64,000 bases of DNA from Pseudomonas sp. PSB18 (lineage in GTDB: Bacteria; Pseudomonadota; Gammaproteobacteria; Pseudomonadales; Pseudomonadaceae). The position numbers and the translations under genes are program-made. The DNA is taken from contig NZ_NOIN01000004.1 of assembly GCF_014596565.1 (NCBI RefSeq), forward strand, positions 248,001-312,000. The letters are read 5' to 3'. This document shows, one piece after another, positions 1 through 13,964 of this stretch. Numbering within the stretch: position 1 is the first letter of the stretch; every line of letters begins with the position of its first letter. The notes under the pieces were generated by a model that saw only the letters and a list, made by a program, of their open reading frames with translations, searched no databases and was not told where the DNA came from.

Positions 1-103
1 CAGCGGCGTCCAACAGGGTCTGTTCCTGCCCGGCCGGCGCCTTGATCGAATAGTCTTCTCCCAGGATCGAGATAACCGTCACCCCATCGGCATGGTGCTT
101 CAT
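1..103 (-). CDS. zapA: Cell division protein ZapA, N-terminal part only
   Basis: Partial gene: only the first 34 codons lie in the window, reading leftwards from the ATG at 101-103. The translation begins MKHHADGVTVISILGEDYSI and continues into KAPAGQEQTLLDAA, which matches the strongly conserved start of ZapA. ZapA is a small cytoplasmic protein that binds and bundles FtsZ at the division ring. Its ATG overlaps the TGA of the upstream coiled-coil gene (ATGA), so the two are almost certainly co-translated. In pseudomonads the 6S RNA gene usually follows zapA, but that would lie outside this window. The identification is confident despite the truncation by the window edge. Confidence 0.85.
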   Translation of the reverse strand, partial: MKHHADGVTVISILGEDYSIKAPAGQEQTLLDAA

Positions 104-330
104 GCGCTGACAGGACCGGTGCTGGCCCGCTCGATCAACGCCTGGATACGGGCGGCGGTCGTGCCGTGGAGTTCTTCCTGTTCCATCAGGCTCAATTGCA
201 GGCTTTCATTTTCATCCTTGGCCCTGGCAAGTTCCGCGCTCAGGGTTTCGTTCAGGCCGGTGAGGTGGCGATTCTGTTGCACCAGGTCATTGACCAGTTG
301 CTCCAGCTGGCTGAGGGATGTTTCCAACAT
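100..330 (-). CDS. TIGR02449-type small coiled-coil protein (ZapB-like)
   Basis: A 76-residue protein with no signal peptide or membrane segment. Nearly its whole length is heptad-like with many Leu, Glu and Gln residues, so it should be a single coiled coil, resembling the ZapB-like TIGR02449 family that accompanies zapA in gammaproteobacteria. The ATG at 328-330 follows a GGAAATCAAT stretch that can act as a ribosome binding site. The stop overlaps the start of zapA by four bases. By position and shape it is probably an accessory cell-division factor. That role is inferred from family and context, not from catalytic residues, of which there are none. Confidence 0.75.
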   Translation of the reverse strand: MLETSLSQLEQLVNDLVQQNRHLTGLNETLSAELARAKDENESLQLSLMEQEELHGTTAARIQALIERASTGPVSA

Positions 331-476
331 ATTGATTTCCAGGCTTTTTCAGGGGCGCGTACGATAAAGAAAAGTCACCGCCGATACCATGCTTGCAGAG
401 CGACGATGCTTCGCTGGCGAGCTGTAAAGACTGCGAATGGGGAATCTGGTTCCTGCCCTTCGTCGCACAGCAATGT

Positions 477-503
477 AGCGCTGCGACAAAAGAACGCAGC
501 GCT
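477..503. other. Perfect 9-bp inverted repeat (stem-loop)
   Basis: AGCGCTGCG (477-485) and CGCAGCGCT (495-503) form a perfect stem around a 9-base A-rich loop. It sits in the 255-bp gap between the divergently oriented zapB-like gene and the chemotaxis receptor gene. No T-run follows on either strand, so it is not a classical terminator. It could be an operator or an RNA structure in the leader of the zapB-like gene. I see no other gene in this gap. Confidence 0.4.
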
Positions 504-585
504 CTCAAGACTTCACTCCCCTGACCGATAAATCAGTGATCATCAGTCATAGACCGCACGGACGCGCCTCTTCCCGGTATCTTCC

Positions 586-2211
586 ATGTCCCTACGTAAT
601 ATGAATATCGCGCCGCGAGCGTTCCTGGGCTTTGCCCTGATCGGCGCCCTGATGCTGGCGCTTGGGGTGTTCGCCCTGACCCAGATGAGCAAGATCCGCA
701 GTTCCGGCGAGAACATCGTCGAGAACAGCGTTCCCAGCATCCAGGCCCTGGACGAATTCACCCAGCTCACGCTGCGCCTGCGCGTCTTGTCCTATCGCTT
801 GCTGGTTAACCGCGAGCCGGATATCCAACAGAAAACCTTTGAGCTGTTCGAACAACGCAACCAGCAGATCCGCGCAGCCCAGACCGCCTATGAAAAACTC
901 ATCAGCACCCCTGAAGAGCGGGCCGCTTATGAGCAATACGTGCAATTGCTGGGTCAGTACCGTCAGCTCGAAGAGCGGATGAAGACACTGTCACGTAACA
1001 ATCAGATCGACGAGTTGCGCACACTGCTCAACACCGAGCTGTTGAGCAACTCCGACGCCATCAATGCCATCATCAACCGGCTGACGGAGATCAACAATCA
1101 ACAAGCCGAGGCGCTCAACCAAGGTGCGGCACAGCAGTACTCAACGGCATTCAACTGGGTCGTCACCCTGCTGGTCCTCGCCACCGGCCTGACCCTGCTG
1201 TTCGCCTGGCTGCTCACCAACAGCATCACCCACCCGATTGGCAGCGCCCTGAGTGCCGCCGAGGAAATCGCCAAGGGCAACCTGACCCGACCGATCACCG
1301 TGGATGGCAATGACGAAGCCGGTCGCCTGCTGCGGGCGATGTCGAGCATGCAGGAAAAGCTGCGCGATACCCTGCAGCGGATCTCCGGTTCGGCCACCCA
1401 ACTGGCTTCCGCTGCCGAAGAGCTCAACAGCGTCACCGACGAAAGTGCTCGTGGCCTGACCCAGCAGAACAACGAAATCGAACAGGCCGCCACTGCGGTC
1501 AACGAAATGACCAGCGCCGTGGAAGAAGTGGCGCGCAATGCGGTCAGCACGTCCGAAGCGTCGAAACACGCCACCACCTCCGTGGGCGATGGTCGGGACC
1601 TGGTGCAGGAAACCGTCAGTGCCATCGAGCGCATGAGCGCCGATGTACAAGGTACCGCCACCCTGATCGGCAATCTGGCCGATGAATCCCGCGACATCGG
1701 CAAGGTGCTGGATGTGATCCGCGGCTTGGCGGACCAGACCAACCTGCTGGCCCTGAACGCCGCCATCGAAGCCGCCCGCGCCGGTGAGGCCGGTCGCGGC
1801 TTTGCCGTGGTAGCGGATGAAGTACGCGCCCTGGCCCATCGCACCCAGCAGTCGACCAGCGAGATCGAACGCATGATCGGCAGCATCCAGAGCGGCACCG
1901 AACAGGCCGTGGACTCGATGCGCAACAGCACCGAACGCGCCGAGTCGACGCTGAACATCGCCCGCGGCGCCGGCATGTCCCTGGACACCATCAACACCGC
2001 CGTCGTCGAAATCAACGAACGCAACCTGGTAATCGCCAGCGCCGCCGAAGAACAGGCCCAAGTGGCCCGTGAAGTGGACCGCAACCTGGTGAACATCCGC
2101 GACCTGTCGGTGCAATCGGCCACCGGCGCCAACCAGACCAGCGCCGCCAGTGCCGAACTGTCGCGCCTGGCGGTGGACCTGAACAGCATGGTGGGACGCT
2201 TCAGTCTCTGA
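586..2211 (+). CDS. Methyl-accepting chemotaxis protein
   Basis: Transmembrane chemoreceptor of 541 residues. A first membrane helix lies at about residues 10-31, followed by a roughly 160-residue mostly helical periplasmic ligand-binding region of the four-helix-bundle type. A second helix lies near 187-209, then a HAMP linker (about 210-265) and a long cytoplasmic signalling coiled coil. The hairpin tip that contacts CheA/CheW is easy to see ([20 protein letters not shown] followed by [18 protein letters not shown]). The length is normal for the class. The ligand cannot be predicted. It stands alone, with no che genes nearby, as is usual for dispersed Pseudomonas MCPs. The ATG at 586 is used; an in-frame ATG at 601 is a possible alternative because neither has a strong Shine-Dalgarno sequence. 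Confidence 0.92.
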   Translation: MSLRNMNIAPRAFLGFALIGALMLALGVFALTQMSKIRSSGENIVENSVPSIQALDEFTQLTLRLRVLSYRLLVNREPDIQQKTFELFEQRNQQIRAAQTAYEKLISTPEERAAYEQYVQLLGQYRQLEERMKTLSRNNQIDELRTLLNTELLSNSDAINAIINRLTEINNQQAEALNQGAAQQYSTAFNWVVTLLVLATGLTLLFAWLLTNSITHPIGSALSAAEEIAKGNLTRPITVDGNDEAGRLLRAMSSMQEKLRDTLQRISGSATQLASAAEELNSVTDESARGLTQQNNEIEQAATAVNEMTSAVEEVARNAVSTSEASKHATTSVGDGRDLVQETVSAIERMSADVQGTATLIGNLADESRDIGKVLDVIRGLADQTNLLALNAAIEAARAGEAGRGFAVVADEVRALAHRTQQSTSEIERMIGSIQSGTEQAVDSMRNSTERAESTLNIARGAGMSLDTINTAVVEINERNLVIASAAEEQAQVAREVDRNLVNIRDLSVQSATGANQTSAASAELSRLAVDLNSMVGRFSL

Positions 2212-2240
2212 CCTGTTCGCGTTGCGGGCTTTGCTCTCTT

Positions 2241-2328
2241 CTGTGGGAGCAAGGCTTGCCCGCGATGAAGGCACCACGTTTCCTGGGCCCTGCTTCGGCC
2301 TCATCGCGGGCAAGCCTTGCTCCCACAG
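2241..2328. repeat. REP-type inverted repeat pair
   Basis: CTGTGGGAGCAAGGCTTGCC at 2241 and its inverted copy ending at 2328 form a long imperfectly spaced hairpin. The arms, including CGCGATGA, are about 26 bases with a 36-base loop. The same GTGGGAGC...CGCGATG core recurs at 10164, 28978 and 35941. This is a Pseudomonas REP doublet between the MCP gene and the antiporter gene, and it may stabilise or end the upstream transcript. Confidence 0.8.
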
Positions 2329-2464
2329 CAGCGAAAAATCTCCGCCCCCTGAAGGCAAGCCAAAGCTTTTTTGACAGCATCACATTTCAACAGGTTAGAA
2401 TCGCTGGCACGCAGACTGCATGGTCAGTTTGTGCCCGTCTTTCAGTTTTCCCGGAGTACTGCCT

Positions 2465-4207
<1,743 letters not shown>

Positions 4208-4243
4208 ACTGCTCCCATTCTTTAATTTGCTCGTCCGGTCTCT

Positions 4244-9107
<4,864 letters not shown>

Positions 9108-9150
9108 CCCAGCTCAATAGCTGGAATCGGCCTTGAGCCAAACGCTCCCT

Positions 9151-9283
9151 TGTGGCGAGGGGATTTATCCCCGCTGGGCTGCGAAGCGGCCCCAAAAAGC
9201 TGCAATTGCACGCAGCCTGACAAGACTTGATCGGTTTTAAGGAGTGCTTCGCAGCCCAACGGGGATAAATCCCCTCGCCACAA
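9151..9283. repeat. REP-type inverted repeat, GTGGCGAGGGGATTTATCCC family
   Basis: TGTGGCGAGGGGATTTATCC at 9151 is repeated inverted at 9261-9283. Further inner complementarity involves GGGCTGCGAAGC and GCTTCGCAGCCC. Similar sequence occurs at 15653-15786. It fills the gap between the convergent selO and hypothetical genes and probably folds as a long hairpin in both transcripts. Confidence 0.75.
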
Positions 9284-9291
9284 AAGCTGTC

Positions 9292-9570
9292 TCACCCGAC
9301 TTTATCGTTCCCCTGTTCGGGCGTCTCGATTCCCGGCTCTGCCTCGGTGGCATCCTTGTCAGTGGGTTTGGCCGGCGTTTTTTTCTCGGGATAGCCGGGC
9401 AGACCGCGGGCGTCTTCGGGGGTCAGTTCGTCTCGTTCGTGACGGCGATCAATGGCATAGGCGGGAGCGGCGTTCGGGTCTTCGTCGCGACCGGCGGTGC
9501 CAAGTACCCAGCCGTCGTCGTTGGGGTTGTCCTGCGGTGCGCGCGTGACAGGTTCTCGAGGATGGCTCAT
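9292..9570 (-). CDS. Small disordered hypothetical protein
   Basis: A 92-residue, very hydrophilic protein rich in Pro, Asp, Glu, Lys and Thr, with no membrane segment, signal peptide or enzyme motif, so it is probably intrinsically disordered. The ATG at 9568-9570 is preceded by a perfect AAGGAGG on the minus strand, which settles the start against a longer upstream frame. I know such short acidic/proline proteins as conserved Pseudomonas hypotheticals but cannot assign a function. It is convergent with selO and divergent from trxC. Confidence 0.7.
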   Translation of the reverse strand: MSHPREPVTRAPQDNPNDDGWVLGTAGRDEDPNAAPAYAIDRRHERDELTPEDARGLPGYPEKKTPAKPTDKDATEAEPGIETPEQGNDKVG

Positions 9571-9717
9571 GGGACCTCCTTGGGTTGCGAACAGATGCGT
9601 TGTGGTCTTTTTGAGGCCATCGAAGGGCGTCAGTGCGGCGCATCTGATGAATGGCAACCTTGATAAACCGCCTCGGCGACACCAGATCAGCGTCATGACT
9701 GTCTTTTGGAGCCCACC

Positions 9718-10152
9718 ATGCCTGACCCGATGCTGATTCCCTGCCCCCATTGCAACGGGCTCAATCGCCTGGCTGCCGAACGTCTGGGCGACCAGCCCAA
9801 GTGCGGGCGCTGCAAGGGCCTCGTGCTATTGGACAAGCCGTTCGAACTGAAACAGGGCGACTACGCCAGCCAGATCAAGGGCGACCTGCCGCTGCTGGTG
9901 GATGTGTGGGCGGACTGGTGCGGGCCCTGCAAATCCTTTGCGCCCGTGTTCGAACAGGCCGCCGCGCAACTGAGCGGCAAATGCCGGCTGGCCAAACTCG
10001 ACAGCGAAGCCAATCCACAGCTGTCGGCGCAATTGGGGATTCGCTCGATTCCCAGCCTGATCCTGTTCAGGAATGGCAAGGAGGTCGCGCGCCAGAGCGG
10101 AGCGTTTCCCTTGCCGCAATTGCTGAGCTGGTTGCGCAGTCAGGGGATCTGA
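9718..10152 (+). CDS. trxC: Thioredoxin 2 (TrxC)
   Basis: Cytoplasmic protein-disulfide reductase of 144 residues. The N-terminal zinc module has the two pairs CPHC (9-12) and CGRC (29-32) that distinguish TrxC from TrxA. The thioredoxin fold follows, with active site WADWCGPCK (Cys68 and Cys71) and the cis-proline region RSIPSLILFRNGKE. The ATG at 9718 fits with TGGAG just upstream; an upstream in-frame TTG at 9706 is unlikely. TrxC is typically an oxidative-stress thioredoxin, which pairs thematically with the redox-linked SelO two genes upstream, though they are not an operon. Confidence 0.95.
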   Translation: MPDPMLIPCPHCNGLNRLAAERLGDQPKCGRCKGLVLLDKPFELKQGDYASQIKGDLPLLVDVWADWCGPCKSFAPVFEQAAAQLSGKCRLAKLDSEANPQLSAQLGIRSIPSLILFRNGKEVARQSGAFPLPQLLSWLRSQGI

Positions 10153-10163
10153 AGCGACTTCAT

Positions 10164-10251
10164 TGTGGGAGTGAGCCTGCTCGCGATGCGCAGGCACATT
10201 CAACGTCAATGTACCTGTCAGTCCGCTATCGCGAGCAGGCTCGCTCCCACA
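10164..10251. repeat. REP-type inverted repeat pair
   Basis: TGTGGGAGTGAGCCTGCTCG (10164) pairs with the inverted copy CGAGCAGGCTCGCTCCCACA ending at 10251, with a loop of about 35 bases. It lies between the convergent trxC and parA-like genes and may serve as a bidirectional transcript end. It is the same family as at 2241, 28978 and 35941. Confidence 0.8.
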
Positions 10252-10272
10252 TGGGCGGCAGAAGCCTGTTGA

Positions 10273-11043
10273 TCAGGCGTTTTCCAGCAACTCATGCAAC
10301 TCCACGAACTGCAGGGTCAGTTTGTGGCGCGCGTCCAGATGGATCAGCGGCAGGCTGGCCTGGTGGGATTCACGCATGCGCACCGAGCTGCTCAGGTACA
10401 CCGGCAGTACCGGCAAGCCCTCGGCGATCAGTTCGTCGAGCATCTGTTGCGGCAGACTGGCCCGGGACTGGAACTGGTTGACCACGATGCCTTCAATCTC
10501 CAGGCCCTCATTATGGTCCTCCTTGAGCTCTTCGATTTCCGCCAGCAGGCCATACAACGCCTGGCGGGAAAAACTGTCGCAATCGAAAGGAATCAACACC
10601 CGATCAGCGGCAATCAACGCTGAAACCGCATAAAAGTTCAGGGCCGGCGGCGTATCCAGGTAAATCCGATCGTAATCCTCGTCCAACTCTTCGAGCAATT
10701 TGCGCAGTTTGTTGATCTTGTGCTTCGCCTCAAGCTTGGGCTGAAGATCGGTCAGTTCAGCCGTGGCGGTGATGACATGCAGGTTATCGAACGGCGTTTC
10801 ATAGATATCGACCTTGTTCTTCTTCGAAAAGGGTCCGGACGACAGGGTTTGCTTGAAGAAGTCGGCAATACCCATGGGGATGTCGTCGCCGGTGAGACCG
10901 GTCAGGTATTGAGTGGAGTTGGCCTGTGCGTCCAGGTCCACCAACAACGTGCGATACCCTTCGCTGGCGCTGACCGCCGCCAGGTTGCAGGCGATGCTGG
11001 ACTTGCCCACGCCACCTTTCTGATTGAATACCACGCGCCGCAT
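10273..11043 (-). CDS. ParA/Soj-family partitioning-like ATPase (orphan)
   Basis: Deviant Walker ATPase of 256 residues. The N-terminus [20 protein letters not shown] carries the ParA-type Walker A with the signature lysine (KGGVGKSS). [11 protein letters not shown] forms the A' motif, and [19 protein letters not shown] is Walker B and its surroundings. Such proteins bind DNA non-specifically as ATP dimers and position cargo (DNA, chemosensory arrays, flagella). The ATG at 11041-11043 follows CGGAGGTTTTGAC, an excellent site, so the seven extra upstream codons are rejected. No parB-like gene is next to it; it stands divergent to the pigment operon. This is a chromosomal orphan ParA whose cargo is unknown. 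Confidence 0.85.
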   Translation of the reverse strand: MRRVVFNQKGGVGKSSIACNLAAVSASEGYRTLLVDLDAQANSTQYLTGLTGDDIPMGIADFFKQTLSSGPFSKKNKVDIYETPFDNLHVITATAELTDLQPKLEAKHKINKLRKLLEELDEDYDRIYLDTPPALNFYAVSALIAADRVLIPFDCDSFSRQALYGLLAEIEELKEDHNEGLEIEGIVVNQFQSRASLPQQMLDELIAEGLPVLPVYLSSSVRMRESHQASLPLIHLDARHKLTLQFVELHELLENA

Positions 11044-11276
11044 GTCAAAACCTCCGTGTATCAAAGATTCCCGAGTGTAGTAGGCGATGACACCGCTTCG
11101 CTACCTTCAGCATGGATGGACTACAGCGTTAGTGGCTTTTTCCGGTAAAGAAGCGTCAATGCGCGCGGAGGATTACGGAAGCGGCCGACAGACAGGCTCG
11201 TCACAATCGCAATAATGAGATGTCCGAGCCGGGACGAACCCACCGTCAGGTTTTCCCGCTTATGTGTAACCATTGT

Positions 11277-11305
11277 TTGCTACAAGCCAACGGCACCGGG
11301 ATAAT
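11277..11305 (+). promoter_or_regulatory. Predicted sigma70 promoter of the aryl polyene operon
   Basis: TTGCTA (11277-11282), 17-base spacer, GATAAT (11300-11305). This would start transcription about 80 bases before the first pigment gene. It sits in the 348-bp gap between the divergent parA-like gene and the cluster; the rest of that gap shows no gene. Prediction by eye only. Confidence 0.4.
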
Positions 11306-11391
11306 GCGCGCCATTTGGGTCGCAAGACCATGCTGGGTTGGACGCGGCTCAAACCACTGAACCGTGACAATAAAAAGCCCGCAGGGGTGGG

Positions 11392-12120
11392 ATGAATTTT
11401 TTGATCAATTTCAATATCGCCCAATGGCGCGCATGGGCCCCTGGGCTCGAAAGCGTGGACGACTGGCAGGCGTGGAGCCGACAGCCGGTGATATTGCCCA
11501 CCAACGATGCCGCCCCTGATGTCTCGTTCCTGCCGGCCATGCAGCGCCGCCGTCTCAGCCGCCTGGCGCGGATGGCCTTCAGTGTCGGCTGGCCCCTGGC
11601 CGAAGGCCGGCCGAACCTGCCGTTGGTCTTTATTTCCCGTCACGGTGAAACCCCGCGCACATTCGAGATTCTCAAGGACCTGGCAGCCGACCAACCGTTG
11701 TCACCCACTCAGTTCAGCCTGTCGGTACACAACGCAGTGATCGGCCTGTGGTCGATCATGCGCAACGAAACCAGCGAGATGACGGCCCTGGCCGCCACGG
11801 GCGACGGGCTGGAACATGGCGTACTGGAAGCCGCCGCGCTGTTGAATGAAGGTGCGCCGGCGGTGCTGCTGGTCATCACCGAAGAACAACCACCCCAGGT
11901 CTATGCGCCTTGGGTTGACGATGTGCCGTTTCCCTATGCAATGGGGTTGCTGCTGACCCGGGGCGACGACTGGCAACTGGCCTTGTCCACCCCGCCGGTT
12001 CAACCGTCCGGCAGTGACTGGCCCCATGCCCTGGATCTGCTGCGTACGCTGCTGAACAACGAAACCACCTGCCAACATGCCTGGAAGAATCGTGTATGGA
12101 CCTGGCAACGCAACCGGTGA
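11392..12120 (+). CDS. Truncated ketosynthase-like chain-length factor of the aryl polyene cluster
   Basis: A 242-residue protein of the beta-ketoacyl-synthase N-terminal-like family (Ketoacyl-synt_2). It covers only about half a ketosynthase and lacks the catalytic cysteine: where a KS has its nucleophile, this protein reads SLSVHNAVIGLWSIMRNETS. In characterised APE systems such a half-KS (ApeC-type) pairs with a full KS (ApeO-type) as a chain-length factor. Here the partner is probably the KS at 24858. It is the first gene of the operon, with GGGGTGG before the ATG, and it overlaps the next gene by 25 bases. Homology is recognised by eye from family pattern and cluster position. Confidence 0.8.
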   Translation: MNFLINFNIAQWRAWAPGLESVDDWQAWSRQPVILPTNDAAPDVSFLPAMQRRRLSRLARMAFSVGWPLAEGRPNLPLVFISRHGETPRTFEILKDLAADQPLSPTQFSLSVHNAVIGLWSIMRNETSEMTALAATGDGLEHGVLEAAALLNEGAPAVLLVITEEQPPQVYAPWVDDVPFPYAMGLLLTRGDDWQLALSTPPVQPSGSDWPHALDLLRTLLNNETTCQHAWKNRVWTWQRNR

Positions 12121-12905
12121 CGGGCAAGCACCGCGACGCCTATTACTGGCGCCTGCTCGCGACCGCTGCAAGCTTCGCCCTGTTCGGGCTGGGCGGGCTG
12201 TGCCTGCGGTTGCTGGTATTTCCGCTGCTGGCCTGGTGGCCCGGCGATGCCCAGGTCCATCGACAACGGGCCCGGCGCACGGTTGGACGGCTGTTCTGGT
12301 TCTTCATCCGGTTCATGACCCGCACCGGCGTGCTCACCTATCAGATCGACGGCGCAGAAAAGCTTGGCCGGCCCGGGCAGATGATCATTGCCAATCATCC
12401 ATCGCTGATCGACGTGGTGTTTCTGATCGGGTTGGTGCGCGACGCCAATTGCGTGGTCAAGCAAAGCCTCTGGGACAACCCCTTCACCCGCGGCCCGTTG
12501 CGCTCGACCCAATACATCAGCAACGACGGCAGCATGGACATGCTCGACGCCGCCAGCGACGCCCTGAAAGAGGGCCAGACCCTGATCGTGTTCCCCGAGG
12601 GCACGCGCACCCAGCCCGGCCAGGCGCCGGCCTTTCATCGGGGCGCCGCGGCCATTGCCCTGCGGGGTGCGAAAATGCTCACGCCCGTGACCATCAAGGT
12701 CAGCCCGACCACCCTGACCAAGGCCGAACCCTGGTATCGCATTCCCCAACGCCGCGTGCACTTCAGTTTCCATGTGGGGGCCGATATAGATCCAAAGGCG
12801 TTCGCCACGCTCGGCCCCCCGCCCCTTGCTTCGCGCAGGCTCAACGACTTTTTGCATCACTATTTCATCAAGGAGCTCGCCGAAGATGAGCGATCTGCAC
12901 CGTGA
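12096..12905 (+). CDS. Lysophospholipid (1-acylglycerol-3-phosphate type) acyltransferase
   Basis: Membrane-anchored PlsC-like acyltransferase of 269 residues. Two hydrophobic stretches lie near residues 20-47 and 67-80. The HX4D catalytic motif is NHPSLIDV (His101, Asp106), and the substrate-binding motif FPEGTRTQPG lies near residue 168. In APE clusters this enzyme (ApeB-type) is thought to acylate the lipid part or core that anchors the polyene in the outer membrane. It overlaps the upstream gene by 25 bases and the downstream ACP gene by 20, so it is translationally coupled. It could in principle be a general phospholipid enzyme, but position argues for pigment assembly. Confidence 0.85.
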   Translation: MDLATQPVTGKHRDAYYWRLLATAASFALFGLGGLCLRLLVFPLLAWWPGDAQVHRQRARRTVGRLFWFFIRFMTRTGVLTYQIDGAEKLGRPGQMIIANHPSLIDVVFLIGLVRDANCVVKQSLWDNPFTRGPLRSTQYISNDGSMDMLDAASDALKEGQTLIVFPEGTRTQPGQAPAFHRGAAAIALRGAKMLTPVTIKVSPTTLTKAEPWYRIPQRRVHFSFHVGADIDPKAFATLGPPPLASRRLNDFLHHYFIKELAEDERSAP

Positions 12906-13143
12906 CATCAAACAGCTGATCATCGACGCCCTCGGCCTGGAGGACATCGAGGTCGACGACATCGGTGACCACCAGACTCTGTTCGGCGAAGGCCTGGGCC
13001 TGGACTCTGTGGATGCCCTGGAGCTTGGCCTGGCGATCCAGAAACAGTACGGCATCAAGATCGATGCCGACGCCAAGGACACCCGCAACCATTTCAGCAA
13101 TGTGGCAAGCCTTGCGGCCTTCGTCACTGCAAAACGCGCTTGA
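12886..13143 (+). CDS. Acyl carrier protein 1 of the aryl polyene cluster
   Basis: An 85-residue acidic carrier protein. The phosphopantetheine attachment serine is Ser41 in GLGLDSVDALELGLAI. A longer frame reaching back to 12826 is rejected because GGAG, within AAGGAGCTCGCCGAAG, precedes the ATG at 12886 and the ACP fold starts there. It would carry the growing aryl-polyene chain. It is 9 bases upstream of a second, dissimilar ACP; such a pair (ApeE/ApeF-type) is standard in APE loci. The two probably divide starter loading and elongation. Confidence 0.9.
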   Translation: MSDLHRDIKQLIIDALGLEDIEVDDIGDHQTLFGEGLGLDSVDALELGLAIQKQYGIKIDADAKDTRNHFSNVASLAAFVTAKRA

Positions 13144-13152
13144 GACCGGACC

Positions 13153-13407
13153 ATGCAAACTCGTGACGACATTTTCAACACCCTGCGCGATGCCCTGGTG
13201 GAGCTTTTCGAACTGGACCCTGAGCGCGTGACGCTGGAATCGAACCTGTATCAGGACCTGGAAATCGACAGCATCGACGCGGTCGATCTGATCGACCACA
13301 TCAAGCGCCAGACCGGCAAGAAAATCGCGGCCGAAGAATTCAAGACGGTACGCACCGTCAACGACGTGGTCGAGGCGGTCTATCGACTGGTCCAACCGGC
13401 CGCATGA
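13153..13407 (+). CDS. Acyl carrier protein 2 of the aryl polyene cluster
   Basis: An 84-residue acyl carrier protein with the 4'-phosphopantetheine site at Ser40 in LEIDSIDAVDLIDHI. It is more like the FASII/HxlA-type ACPs with the DSIDAV motif than its neighbour, which has DSVDAL, so the two are not recent duplicates. The TGA overlaps the ATG of the membrane protein gene that follows. It probably acts with ACP1 during starter loading or chain elongation. A dedicated phosphopantetheinyl transferase is not seen in this window and must be supplied elsewhere. Confidence 0.9.
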   Translation: MQTRDDIFNTLRDALVELFELDPERVTLESNLYQDLEIDSIDAVDLIDHIKRQTGKKIAAEEFKTVRTVNDVVEAVYRLVQPAA

Positions 13408-13964
13408 GCCGGCTGATTGGCCTTGGCCTGCTATTGGCGGGCCTGCTGTATCCCTTTGCGGTGTATTTCGGCATGGAGCACTTCGCCCCCTGGCAGTTCG
13501 GCCTGCTGCTGGGTAGCCTGTGGCTGGCCCGGGCATTGTTCGCTAACCGAGGGCTCGGCAAAGGCGGGCCAGGCAACCTCTGGATGGCGATCACGGCGAT
13601 CATGTTCTGCGGGTTGCTCGCGCTGTTCGATAACCCGCTCCTGCTGCGTTGGTATCCGGTGCTGATCAGTGCCTTCATGCTCGGGATGTTCGTCCTGAGC
13701 CTGAAATACGGCCCGCCAATGATCGAACGCGTAGCCCGCCTGCGTGAACCGCAACTGCCGGCAAAAGCGGTGGTGTATACCCGCCAGGTCACGGTGGTCT
13801 GGAGTGTGTTTTTCCTGTGTAACGGTTTGCTCGCCGCCGCCCTGACCCTCTGGGCGCCGCTGAGTTGGTGGATGTTGTACACAGGCCTGATTTCCTACGG
13901 ATTGATGGGGCTGCTGTTTGCCATTGAATGGCTCATACGACAAAGGGTAAGAGGCCGCCCATGA
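13404..13964 (+). CDS. COG4648 integral membrane protein of the aryl polyene cluster
   Basis: A 186-residue hydrophobic protein with about five or six membrane helices, beginning SRLIGLGLLLAGLLYPFAVY. No catalytic motif is visible. Proteins of this kind (ApeG-type, COG4648) are conserved members of APE and flexirubin-like clusters but have no proven activity. A role in membrane assembly or transfer of the lipid-linked pigment is a guess from context. Its ATG overlaps the ACP2 stop and its TGA overlaps the ATG of the adenylating enzyme, so it lies inside a tightly coupled string. Confidence 0.75.
   Translation: MSRLIGLGLLLAGLLYPFAVYFGMEHFAPWQFGLLLGSLWLARALFANRGLGKGGPGNLWMAITAIMFCGLLALFDNPLLLRWYPVLISAFMLGMFVLSLKYGPPMIERVARLREPQLPAKAVVYTRQVTVVWSVFFLCNGLLAAALTLWAPLSWWMLYTGLISYGLMGLLFAIEWLIRQRVRGRP

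Noticed and set aside
9292..9750. Longer start for the small hypothetical gene
   Set aside because: The extra 60 codons overlap the trxC start region and lack a site, whereas the ATG at 9568-9570 has a perfect AAGGAGG.
9151..10251. CRISPR-like repeats
   Set aside because: The repeats are inverted pairs in gaps between genes, not direct repeats with unique spacers, and no cas genes exist in the window.
10273..11043. Plasmid or integrated-element partition locus
   Set aside because: A ParA alone without parB, parS-like repeats, replication or mobility genes is more likely a chromosomal orphan ATPase.
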